A DNA stretch of 64,000 nucleotides. Origin: Xiphias gladius (taxonomy: Eukaryota; Chordata; Actinopteri; Istiophoriformes; Xiphiidae). The DNA lies in assembly GCF_016859285.1 (NCBI RefSeq), contig NC_053417.1, forward strand, positions 21,282,206-21,346,205, in the 5' to 3' direction. Both the position numbers and the translations under genes were made by a program. Numbering within the stretch: position 1 is the stretch's first letter; every line of letters starts with the position of its first letter. A model generated the notes under the pieces. That model did not search any database. It was not told the DNA's origin and saw only the letters and a program-made list of their open reading frames with translations. Shown piece after piece: positions 14,201 to 32,962 of this stretch.

Positions 14201-17200
14201 TTTTAGCTCGCTTAGCAGAGCAACCGACTGCTGTGGTGAGCCCAGATATTGTCAATATAGATAAAGATAATCTAAAGTTCAGTAAGCCACGCCCTGCAAT
14301 GAATTATCACAATCGAGGGAGTTTTGACTGGGTGCTCACCTTTGGATGGGAGCCCATCCCCAGTGAAGAGAAGAAACGCAGGAAAAATGAGACATATCCC
14401 ATCAGGTAAATACAAGTATTCAAACACACATACTGTGGGTAGCTGGAAATCAATCTTCTTTTTGGATCCTCTAAATCTGCTACTTTTATGATACGATGTT
14501 TAATGTGAGTCCGTCACATAGTGATTGACAGTCTTGCCATCTGGCTGATGGCCAACATGGTATTTGGATGATACCATTTATGACCAGGAATATTAGGACT
14601 GTGTACATGAATGAATTGTGCAAAGTGAGTCAGAGTCATGACCCATGAGTTATGGCCATTCAGATGCATTATGGTGCTGCACCATTTTTGATCAAATTTT
14701 GCAGGGATGCTTAAGGACATCCAAATATGTTATGTGCCCAGTTTAGTGGAGAGTGGAGAAAATGAGAAGGAGAGGTGAAAAAACTGCAAAAATGGCAAAA
14801 CATCTGTGTGGACAGATAATAGCATGGACCATACTCATAGATTTTTCTCGAAACAAGGTCTTGGTTATACGCCTCACAATTCAGATGTTATGAGCCAAAA
14901 CATAAAGTGGTGTTTCCAAATGGTGGCTCTATTCACACCAAAATATAACCAGTTCCTTCAATGCCCATGGCCTGTTTTACCAAATTTCCCTGAGATCTGA
15001 TGACAAGTTTTTGAGATATCCTTCTAGCTAACAGGTATTTAATTAATTTAAATAAAATTTTTACATTTTTGGAAATATGTTTATTTGCTTTCTTCCCAAG
15101 AGTTAAGTGAAGTCTGAAGTCTAAAAATGGCAACTAAACAAATAAAATATAATTTGTCACTGAGCTTTAAAGGTGCTGGTAGGCAGAATTTGTTACCTTT
15201 GGAAAGAGCCGGGCTAGCTGTTTCCCCATTCTATATGCTAAGCTAAAAGCTAACCGACCGCTGGCTCTAGCTACATGTATACCATAGAGATGCGAGTGGT
15301 GTCAGCGTTCTTGTCTAACTCTTGGCAGGAAAGCAAATAAGATTTCCCAAACTGTTCATTTGAAGTGAATCATTTCTGGCTATCGATAGTAACTGATTTG
15401 TCTGGTTTTGTAGAACGCCTACCATTGCTGGTGGTCTGTTCTCTGTTTCTAAATCATACTTTGAGCATATCGGGACCTATGATGACCAGATGGAGTTCTG
15501 GGGAGGTGAGAATTTGGAGATGTCCTTCAGGGTAAGAGGTTTTCATTGTTTTTCAATATAGATATATGCTTTACAAACTGTTTATAGCTTCCTACCTTGT
15601 GCTGTGTTTTCTCTCCACTGTAGGTCTGGCAATGTGGAGGTCAGCTGGAGATTATTCCTTGTTCTGTTGTAGGGCACATTTTCCGCAAAAAGAGCCCCCA
15701 CACCTTCCCCGCCAGCTCCTTTGTAATCATCCGCAACCTGGTCCGCCTGGCTGAGGTCTGGATGGATGACTACAAATGGGTCTACTATCGTACAACCAGG
15801 AGGGCTGCTTCCATTTTTAAAGCGGTTAGCATAAATGCACTGCATCTTTACAAACAGGGAAGTTGGTCATTGAAATTGATATTGAAATGCATGCTAACCC
15901 CACCAAGTTGGATTTCTTTTGTCATTTTGCCCATCAGAATTCATTCGGAGATGTTACTGAACGTCGTAAACTCAGGGAGAGATTAAAGTGCAGGAACTTC
16001 TCTTGGTACCTGGAGAACATTTACCCAGAGGCCTATGTCCCTGACATCAGGCCTCGCGAGCAAGGAAAGGTGAGCTACTTTGTCAACATTATCTCTCATT
16101 TGTCAAATTATAAAGTATAAGTATAAAGTAAAAAAAATATACAATTTGAATATAGACAGACACACATAAAATTCACACACACAATTTACATTAGGTTCAC
16201 ATTGAGAAAAGCGATTACATGTGGAATTGCAGATACTTAAATATTATAGTCCTTTAAAATCCTCAAGTGAAATGAGAGATTTTAGTTCAAAAGTTAGTTT
16301 GCAGCTCATTCCATTTGTAGCGAGCATAGTTCCTGAAACCAGTTCTCCCGAGCTCAGTTTGAACATGAGGTACAGCCGATGTAAAAATATCCCGTGACAT
16401 GATATTGTAAGTACTGTGTTTATGTGAGACCGGGGAGCAGAGGTAATGGAGCAGTTTTGGCAGTGCAGCCTTATAGAAAAATACAAGACAAAGCAATTTC
16501 CTTCTGTCAGTTAATGAAGACTGTCTCACCTTTTCATATAAGAGGCAATGGTGAGGAATTTATCATCTGTGTTTATGGCGCAGTGCACTGTGATACACAG
16601 AGACAAAAAGCTTTAAGGTGGAGTTAGAGGCTTCCATATACACAATATCACCATAATCAAGAGCAGACATGACATGATAGTAGATTGCACAATCGCCTTC
16701 CGACTAGAAAAAGAGAAGCATGATTTGTTTCTAAACAAACAGCCAATTCTGACCCTCATTTTGTAGCTAATTTACTTGTCAAATTGTATGTGCTTTAGGA
16801 AATAAATATATATGTTGTCTGAATATGCGAAGAGTGAAATGTGATCATTGTATTTTACTTCAGCCTAATGTTAGTTTTCTATTATATGATTTGAGTGTGA
16901 GTGAATCACACTCAAATTGATTTGTGTTTTCTACAGAGCGTATTCTCTAATTTTCTCCAAGCTTTAAAACAAAAATTACACATACATTGTAGATGGAGAT
17001 CCACACTGTGGTAAAAAAAAAGGCATCTGGAACACTGTGTTGGCTGTCCAGTTACTGTGTTATTATTATTATTATTATTATTGTTATTACTAATAATAAT
17101 ACGTTTATTTTTCTGCAGTTGAAAAACATTGGTTGGAAGTGCTTTCTGGATGTGAAGACAAAGCAATTGGAGCCTGATATGTTGAAATGTTACAGTGAAG

Positions 17201-18055
17201 GAGAAGGACAGGTACACTTTCTTCTGTTAGGTCAGTGGTTCCCAACCTGGGGGTAAGGAAAATCTGACGGGTCACTGGATGAATAAAGGGATAAGAAATT
17301 GTGTCCTGTCACACCAAATTCTGATTATATTTCTGATTTTTTTTTTTCTTTACTTTTTGCTCTTTTCTTGTAAAAATAATGGATTCTGTGCGCTCTTTAG
17401 GACTAAAAATCCTCCAGAGTAATTTTTCCTAAAAGGGAAAAACAAGCCACAAGGGTTGGGAACCTGTTTTAGATCAACATATCAAGCTCGTACAGTTTAA
17501 TATGAATTGATGGAAATAAGATTAAGGATTTTTATTACACAATTTAAATACAGTGCTTGTCTGTGTGACCTCTAGTATTTTGAGTACACCTCCAAGCAGG
17601 AGGTACGTCTCAGCGTTGACAATAAGTGGTGTTTACATGCAAACCCTGGAAAAGCTCTGGTGTCTCTTGAACTGTGTCGATTGGAGGGAAAAGCAACCAT
17701 GGTAGCGCCTGAACAAGTGTGGATCCTCACACAGGTACAGCATGTCTTTCTGCAGCAACTCAAACTCTGCAGCAACTCATGTTACAACACCGTTTCTGGT
17801 TGCACAGAGAAATTGTGAAATTTCTATTTCCCCATTCTAGTCCCTCTACCTCTAAGTTTGTTTTACAGTCTCTAAATCAAATTGAAACACCTTAATCATG
17901 CCAGAGGATCTCATACAGAATTACATTGTTGTTATTTTCAGACAAACCATCTGAAGAATCCCTTATCAGACAACTGTTTGACAGCGTCAGAGGGATACGT
18001 GATCATGACTAAATGCAAACCCACCATACTCAATCAAAGCTGGATCTTCATCTGA
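11261..18055 (+). CDS. galnt6: Polypeptide N-acetylgalactosaminyltransferase, GALNT6 type, complete, 10 coding exons
   Basis: Coding exons are 11261-11685, 11802-11974, 13628-13777, 14171-14405, 15414-15531, 15624-15824, 15938-16069, 17119-17211, 17576-17734 and 17942-18055; phases agree and yield 599 aa. The enzyme starts mucin-type O-glycosylation in the Golgi by moving GalNAc from UDP-GalNAc to Ser/Thr. It has a short cytosolic tail, one signal anchor (about residues 13-31) and a stem. The catalytic domain begins near [19 protein letters not shown], has the metal-binding DSH at 247-249 in [17 protein letters not shown] from 357, and the VGHIF histidine near 385. A C-terminal ricin-type lectin domain follows. 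Catalytic-domain wording is closest to human GALNT6/GALNT3 as remembered, and location in a 12q13-like block favours galnt6. The ATG at 11261 is the first in its exon. The first lectin repeat is eroded: CFLDV and CYSEGEGQ replace CLDV and CHGLGGNQ. Confidence 0.9.
12180..12357. repeat. First of two related direct-repeat segments in galnt6 intron 2
   Basis: This segment (CTCAAGTAAAGTACCTC, later ACATTCTACCACTGC and GTGCTAACAATATA) is closely matched by 13190-13367 in the same orientation. It contains the end of an AAGTAC-family element plus about 80 bp of extra shared sequence. Confidence 0.6.
13190..13367. repeat. Second of two related direct-repeat segments in galnt6 intron 2
   Basis: It is similar to 12180-12357 along its length, sharing CTCAAATTTGTACTTAAG, GCATTCTACCACTGCT and GTGCTAACAATATA with scattered mismatches and small indels. 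The 830 bp between the two copies shows no gene. Confidence 0.6.
15050..15370. repeat. GCTAGC/AAGCAAATAAG-family repeat in galnt6 intron 4
   Basis: GCTAGCT and GCTAAGCTA-type sequence, then TCTAACTCTTGGCAGGAAAGC and AAATAAG, match 34110-34290, and part of the motif recurs in 45070-45570. This is a common fish interspersed sequence of unknown class. Confidence 0.45.
17061..17103. repeat. TTA/TAA microsatellite before galnt6 exon 8
   Basis: TTA repeats turn into TAA repeats (ATTATTATTATT then TAATAATAATA), forming an imperfect inverted repeat that ends 15 nt before the acceptor of the exon starting at 17119. Confidence 0.8.
17233..17466. mobile_element. CAGTGGTTCCCAACC-family hAT-like MITE in galnt6 intron 8
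   Basis: The element begins CAGTGGTTCCCAACC and ends GGTTGGGAACCTG, so its ends are inverted repeats. The 8 bases outside each end (TGTTAGGT and TTTTAGAT) agree at 6 of 8 places, which fits a decayed 8-bp target duplication of hAT type. Other copies lie near 52652, 59803 and 61573. Confidence 0.65.
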
Positions 18056-18062
18056 CTCTATT

Positions 18063-18086
18063 TGTGTGTGTGTCTCTGTGTGTGTG

Positions 18087-18150
<64 letters not shown>
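18063..18150. repeat. TG microsatellite in the galnt6 3' region
   Basis: An almost unbroken run of TG dinucleotides begins a few bases after the galnt6 stop codon, so it should be in the 3' untranslated region. AATAAA hexamers follow at about 18419-18428 and could serve polyadenylation. Confidence 0.85.
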
Positions 18151-18152
<2 letters not shown>

Positions 18153-21100
18153 CTTGTGCATTTAGCTTTTCCTCAAGGATAGATTTAGATTAGTAGTGTA
18201 TCAATATACAGTTCTCATATGACCTTGTCTATGTTAATATTGTTTGCTGTAATTGTTCCTTCCGTCCATACTGGCTGCGAAGTAATTCTGCCCAGTGCTT
18301 TCTTCCCCAGTGTAAAAGATGGGGAAGAAAGCCACAGTCTTCGTACTGTACAAAAATGCATTTAAAGTTCAGCCGAAGCGAATACGAGGCTTCAGCATGC
18401 TGACTCCAAAAATACATAAATAAATAAATACAATAACATGATATCTTACAAAGTTACCATCTTGTTAGTACAAAGTTCCCTCTGTCTGTTGCTATCCCTC
18501 CACCGCAACTCAGAAAGGAAACACTGTCTGTTTAAACACAAAGAGGGAAAGCTTTGACTGTACGGAATATAACCTCTAGATGTGACAAAAACTGAGACTG
18601 CTGAAGCCTCATATTAGCTTTGGCTAAACTTTAAAAGGCATTTTGCACAGAGCGAGGACTGTGGATAATGACCCCCATCTCTTGCATCAGAGTTGCACAA
18701 GGAAGGCATCCCTTTACAGCCTGTATCAACAGGAGCAATAATTTTGGTGACCAGTATCTCTTGCTTTCATTGTACATATGAGAATGTGACTATTCCATTA
18801 AAGGGATAAGTTTCAGGATATTTTATAATTTTTTACGGTCAACAAATCCCATGAAAAGACCTAAAGCAACAATAAATCGATTCCACTACTAAAACCTAAT
18901 ATAGTGTGTGTAGCTAAAGCCTGATATAGCTTATTCATCTATGCCATAGAGCTCCATTGTTGTCCAAAAACTATGAAAAATGCTTTAGTGAGCCACTGTG
19001 TTACACTGGGTGACACGTTCCTTCATCACTATGAACATGGGAGATGATGTTGATTTTGAGTTAATAATACATACAATGTGTCCTGCTTTTGGAAATACTC
19101 TACTACAGTGCCCAGCTGTTTTAGGAAATTACTGAGCCCTCTTTGGACTTTTCAAATTACAGACGTTTAACAATTTTTAACAATTTTAAACATATATATA
19201 TATATATATATATGTATATTAGTTATTACACTACACTGTAAAACTTTACTTAATTACATTGTTAATCAATTAGTGTTGTTTAAACCTAACATCGGTGAAC
19301 AGTACTGAAGATCATTTTGATAGTTAACTTGTCTTATACCCTCCTGAATAATCTCCCTACTGCACTGTGATTATTACGATATGCTTTTCTTCCTATTCCG
19401 TGTAATGTGCTCTCACATACAATTTATACATTATTGATTGACCACAGTGAACAGCTGAAGTGTGTGATCTCTGCATGTAAAATTTCCATTTAATTATCTC
19501 CCTATAGTAAGGAATTTTAAAATCAGCTCATCCTTCCCCCGTCTCTTCAGTCAAAGAAATGGTAGCTCATTGGAGGAAGGTTACAACTTGGTACGAATAT
19601 CCAGTCGATAAAATGAACTGTACCCTACACTGGGGAGTGATCTCCTGCCACATTTTGGACTTTTACAGGTTTGGTACCTGTTAGTTCTGTCTTTGTTTGA
19701 GTTTCCATTTTGCTTTTTGTCCTTCAAGATTTTCTTGTAGACACTCTCCAAACTTCATCTATAGTCATTTTACCTCTTCTAGACTGGCATTTCTGTAACT
19801 TTTTTTATTCTTTATTAAGATGTGTGCGCATTTTGATTTTTTCATTCGAAACCATTTTGATTTTTTCATCCGAAACCAGCCTTAATCTGCAACTCAGTAC
19901 TAAACTACGTGAACCTAAGTTTTATAGCCTATTTTTGTACTGTAGTAAGTCTTGCCTGATAGTATTTTGAAAGTTTTGAAAGTATTTTGAAAGTATTTTC
20001 ATAGCCATGAAATTTCCATAGTCATGAAATTACTAAATAATCATGAAATTACTTTCATGACTGTGTAATGAGTCTAGTTAAGGAAAGAAGCTATCAAAGT
20101 TTATCTGACACCAACTTCAACGGACCAAGGAACCAGCATAGAAACTGCATCCTCAAGAACTTCTGCCTGGCTGGCAATCAAACATTCCCCTAGTGTTATC
20201 TCTGACAATCCTAATTCACACACTCTATTACACTAATGCCAAACTAAGTGATCAGTTCATTTTATCATTCAAAGATCAGTTTTATTAATCAGTTTGATTC
20301 TGACCTCATTACTCTGTGCTCATTGCTAATACTCTATTTTTTCAGTTGCTTATAGACATTTGGTTACAATAAATTTCCTCATTTATCGTCTGGCAAGTCT
20401 TGTCTGGCGTCTTCTTTTAAGGCAGAAACATGAGATCCCTGAACTGAGAGCTTAACTACTTCTGATTATGAGACCGATTCATTGGTTTTTCGTATTTTTT
20501 TCCTTATATAAAATCTAAGGTGGTGCCCTACAACCAGTGCAAAATTAAATTTAAATCTAACGTGTAGCCTCTGTTCTGCGACAACTTGTTAGCTCAACGT
20601 GTTAAGGAGTTACAGCAATTTCTGGGAAATCAGTGTTCCCCCATTAATTAATGCAGCAAGTTGCTCCAAAATCAAATCTGATCATCTTCGCCTTATTAAG
20701 TATAACATTTCTACTAAGTATTGTACTTGAGTTATTGTGTTCAAAAGAATGTGTCTGCAGTGTCGCAGATGCAAGCATGGCGACATTATTTCACGCATAC
20801 CATGTATCAAGGTGGTGGAACATAAAAATGAGAAGCTGTTCTTTAAAAGTATTTTCAAAATGTTTCTTGGTAAAGGAAAGAAGTCCATAACTGAAACATT
20901 TTATTCGTTAAAGTAAAGATAAAAAACTTGAACTTGAAACTTTTTTTCCTTCCCACATTTTGTTTTGTTTCCTCATACTCATCCACATTGTTGGAAAGAA
21001 GGAACAGCATTCCACCGGTACAGTTTTCATTATGGGCGGTGTGTGAGAGCGTGGGGACGTAAATCTGTTTGCACACTCATATTGGGGGCAAAAAGCCAGT

Positions 21101-21750
21101 CTCTGTAACGTGAATCATTAAATGTTTGGGAGATAACTTTTTAGGTTAGGGGTAAAATTAGGTTTAGGTTAAGGTTCAGCTTAAGGGGTTGGGAGTTAGA
21201 CAAGTAGATGTTATGGTGAAAGCATCAGGCCTAACATTCATAGGCCCAGGAGCCCAAGGGGTCAGGTGGTGGTGGGGGGTGTTAACATTTCTTGTTGGAA
21301 AGTCAATCAAGCAACTACAAAGAGACATAACATGACCACACAGAGAGACAGAACGAGGAGTGACAAAATGACTGCAAAGACAGATGAGACGATTGATGGG
21401 ATAGGTGTTGATTCAACTGTATGATCTTTTTGGACGCTGCAATTTGTGGTGCTGTTGGACTGCCCTGCCTTAGGTTGACCCGTGCCCCTATTATTTTGTC
21501 CACCCCGTTCAAATCAGCGAGGGTACGCTGAATCGCAGATGCACCTCTTTGTACAAGGACACGTAGGTTATCAGCACCTCAAGCAGTAGCCTCCAAAAAT
21601 GGCCACGCAGTTGCATTAACACCTGTCTAACACGGTTTCGACAGAAACCCAAGACTTTCATGAAGGTAGGATTTATTTCAAGACTGTTGGATTAGACTGC
21701 ATTAGTTTGAGCTAAGTGTACCTAAGAAACTGACAACTGACTGTAGATGA
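18151..21750. other. galnt6 3' region and intergenic sequence up to the g6pd promoter
   Basis: No exon was recognised. The stretch contains a TA run (19192-19213), a T/C-rich segment near 19700-19880, imperfect local repeats of AGTATTTTGAAAG and CATGAAATTAC (19960-20060), and at 21228-21350 a short relative of the minisatellite found at 7690-8195. Confidence 0.4.
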
Positions 21751-21754
21751 TAAT

Positions 21755-21799
21755 TGTGTGTGCGTGTGTGTGTGTGTGTGTGTGCGTGCGCGCGCGCGT
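21755..21799. repeat. Alternating purine-pyrimidine tract (GT)n(GC)n upstream of g6pd
   Basis: Forty-five bases alternate strictly between T/C and G, ending in CGCGCGCGCGCGT-type sequence. Such tracts readily adopt Z-DNA. It sits directly beside the CpG-rich segment taken as the g6pd promoter. Confidence 0.8.
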
Positions 21800-22083
21800 T
21801 GTGTCTGTCCGTTTGTACGTCGAGGCCACGCCCACCCGCAGGGTCGGCGACGTCACAGCATTCGACAGTGATGGGAACTCGAGCGAGCGCTGGTGAGTTT
21901 CTCCCAAACCAATAAAATCTCGCAATTCTGCTTTGTCACTTTAACAGGGAAGTAGGCAGTTCCCACATACCACCAGGCTCAGCTGCTGACTGTCGCCGTG
22001 TGTAAGTGTACTTAAAGTCCCTGTCCTGTCGTCTGGGTTCGGCCCGGGTTTATCTGCCAGGTTATCATCTCATTAGCGGACAT
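21800..22083 (+). promoter_or_regulatory. Candidate g6pd promoter and noncoding first exon
   Basis: This is the only CpG-rich stretch near the 5' side of g6pd. It holds a GC-box-like CCACGCCCACCC (about 21827-21838), a near-CRE GTGACGTCG on the minus strand (21848-21856), and a strong donor at CAT|GTGAGT (exon end about 22083). Since the coding start lies in an exon that begins after an acceptor at 24780-24781, a noncoding first exon is needed, and this is the best candidate. The start site itself is not visible. Confidence 0.5.
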
Positions 22084-24781
22084 GTGAGTAGCAGTAGCAG
22101 TAGCAGTATCTGTCGCTTTACCTCTAACTGAACCGTTTTGGGTTTGTTTTTTTTGCACGATGTAGCTTGTTAGTTGTAAGCTAGCAGTTTGCTGCTGGTC
22201 AAGTCATGTTGTCATAACAGCGTGTGAAGCCAAGGGCTCATGACAGCGCGGTTTTAGTATTAGCCAAGCATATCTACAGCTAGCGAGAAAAAGGTGCGGG
22301 GCTCAGTTAAATAGCTGCATAGTCGGAGCTCTTTCCTCCAGGAAGTTAGTAATTAACTATTCACGAAAGGACAATTCATGAGCAACAAAATGTCAGTCCA
22401 TGTTATTTTGATACGTTAGCCGAAGGTATCCAGCTTCATTACGGTGTTCTGCAGTTAGGTTTAGCCCTCTAAATACGGGATTTGGTGAAGGATTTGACTA
22501 ATATCATTATAGTTTGTTGTGTGCGTTTCAGGCTATTTCTGGTAGCTGTAGGGACCATCTGACAGAAATCCACATGCAGCACCTGAGTGTTGTTTCTCAT
22601 GTGGATGTGATGATATGCATGCAGAGCTGCAACGAGTAGTCGATTAATCAACGGTTGAAAATTAACCAGCAACTTTTCTTATTTCCTAGAACCAATTAAT
22701 TGATTAAGTCATTTCCAAAAAACAAAATCCCAAACATTTTAGTGTTCCAGGTTCTCAAATGGGAGAATTTTCAGCAGCTCTATTGAAATGACTCAAAAAA
22801 AAAAATAAAAAAATCTAAACTTCACCCTTCTCTCATATATGTTCCTCCTTTTCACTGAATGTTGGACATTGAAGGAGGAAGTAAAAAAGGAAGTGGTTTT
22901 GGTTTTACCTGTTGTAGCCCATTTACAAATCATATACACTTTACATCACGGCTAACCATTTTTCAAACAATGGCCCTGTATTTGCAAAATATTATCTTTT
23001 ATTTACTACTCTTTCAGGCATTAATTAAGCTTAAATGATTTTTTTTTTTTATTGATTTAATTTTCTCAATTAGTCAATGAATTGCTTGGTCTATAAAATG
23101 TCAGAAAATGGTGAAAAATATCCACCCCAGTTTTCAACAGCCTAATGTTATGTTGTTTTGTCCAAATCTTAAGTGGAAGACTACGGAAACCAGCAAATAC
23201 TCATGTTTGAGAAGCTGGACCTGGAGAGTTTTGGTGTTTCTCATAGAAAAAATAAATTACTCAAAATGATAAATTGAATGTTGAAATTGTTGCAGATTAA
23301 TTTTCTGTCAAAGAACTAATCAGTAAATCAACTAATGCCTGCAACGCTATATTAGTCTATCATTTAAAAAAAAAAATAACTTAATAAATGAAGGCATAGT
23401 GTTCCCTGACATTTAGTCTTTAAAGTATCACAAAATGGTGAAAAATACCAAACTTCTGGGAAAGTGATGTCGACAAAAGTCTTGTTGTGTCCAACTAGCA
23501 GTACAAACCCCAAAGATATTAAATTCGCAATAATGCATGAGGCTTTGCTTGGAAAATGACAGAAACGATGAATCAACAATCGAAACGGCTGAGGATTCTT
23601 TTTTTTTTTTTTTTCTGGTCCTCTAAATCCTCTCGTTTCAGCAGTATTCAGTTTATTTTCATACGGTATGAAAATTTTGTTGCAAACACTTCAAACATGC
23701 TTGAGTTATTGTAATCTTACTCATTGAACATCAAGTCAACATACATTTTGTCAGTGTCACAGCAGACTTTCCAAATGTGCACTTCATCACCTAGCATGCG
23801 ACTATAATATTGCAGTGACAAATATGAATGCAAACTTAGATACAAACCAAGCTTAAGTTGGCAGCTTATGCAAAACAAAGGGAAGAATGGGCTTCGCTAG
23901 CTGCCCTTATGTTTAGTCAATTTAAATCTGTCTTTAAATTGTTTAGGATCCTACCAGCCCAGGGCAAAAATCTAGGCGAGCACTCACAAATTTTCTTCAA
24001 TTTTTCTTTTAATTAAAACACTGGCAACAGTCCACTATGGTCTTCAGTAGGCTAAGTGTTTTTTTTTAATACCGTACAGAAATGAATGGAAATCAATGGC
24101 TGCCTGACACGGTAGGAAAAATAGATCCAAATCTCTAAAATCGTACAGAATGTTAACAAAAGTTAAACGTGAATTGGAATCAAGAAGCTAAAAAATACCA
24201 GCACATTGCTCTTTCCCCCTTTTTTTGGTTTGGTATGCAAGACAGTATCCCACCAGCCTAATGTTTGGTAATATTCTGAACACTGTTGTGTTTTGCATAA
24301 TTGTCAGAAGTACCCACCAGGTCACCTGACCACACCTCAGGCAGAAGAGGAGCATCACAAGCACTCCTGTCTGGAAAGGAAATACACCCCTCAGGTGTTA
24401 TCACTTTACATTAACAAGAGGCTATGTATTCCAGTTCCCTCCCTCTGTTCTTTTGTGGACCCTAGACATGTTGTGTGTTACCCTAGCTTAAACCATACAC
24501 TGATACATAAAGAAATTTACAAAGAAAATAGAGGAAAATAAAACTGCTCTGCAATTTGAGATCCTGCTCCTGCCTTACCTGTGGGCTCAAACACACTTCA
24601 GTCTGCCCACTAGCTGTTATGTCTAGAACTTAACAATAATTGGTATGCAGGCTTAGAGGCACTGGAATATTCCTGTTAGGTCAGGTAGCAGTCCGTGTTT
24701 GTCTTCTTGAAAGTTGGTTTAGCAAGTAAAAGAACTTTGGGGTTTTTTAAAACTGGATTTTCCGTTTATCTCCTTTTTTAG
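22084..24781. other. Proposed g6pd intron 1
   Basis: No coding sequence was recognised between the candidate noncoding exon and the coding start. Pieces of the GGGCTGCAAC family lie at 22626-22810, 23030-23352 and 23380-23590; a T-run lies at 23600-23616. Confidence 0.45.
22626..23590. repeat. Cluster of broken GGGCTGCAAC-family copies
   Basis: Three blocks carry family landmarks: GCTGCAACGAGTAGTCGATTAATC at 22626 onward, TGGTCTATAAAATGTCAG and AGAAGCTGGACC in 23080-23220, and CAAAATGGTGAAAAATACC plus CCAAAGATATT in 23430-23525. They look like two or three insertions that have been rearranged or inserted into each other. Confidence 0.5.
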
Positions 24782-24786
24782 AGAAA

Positions 24787-32962
<8,176 letters not shown>

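Noticed and set aside
16889-16917. 12-bp inverted repeat ATTTGAGTGTGA/TCACACTCAAAT
   Set aside because: A perfect but short hairpin in a galnt6 intron with no supporting context.
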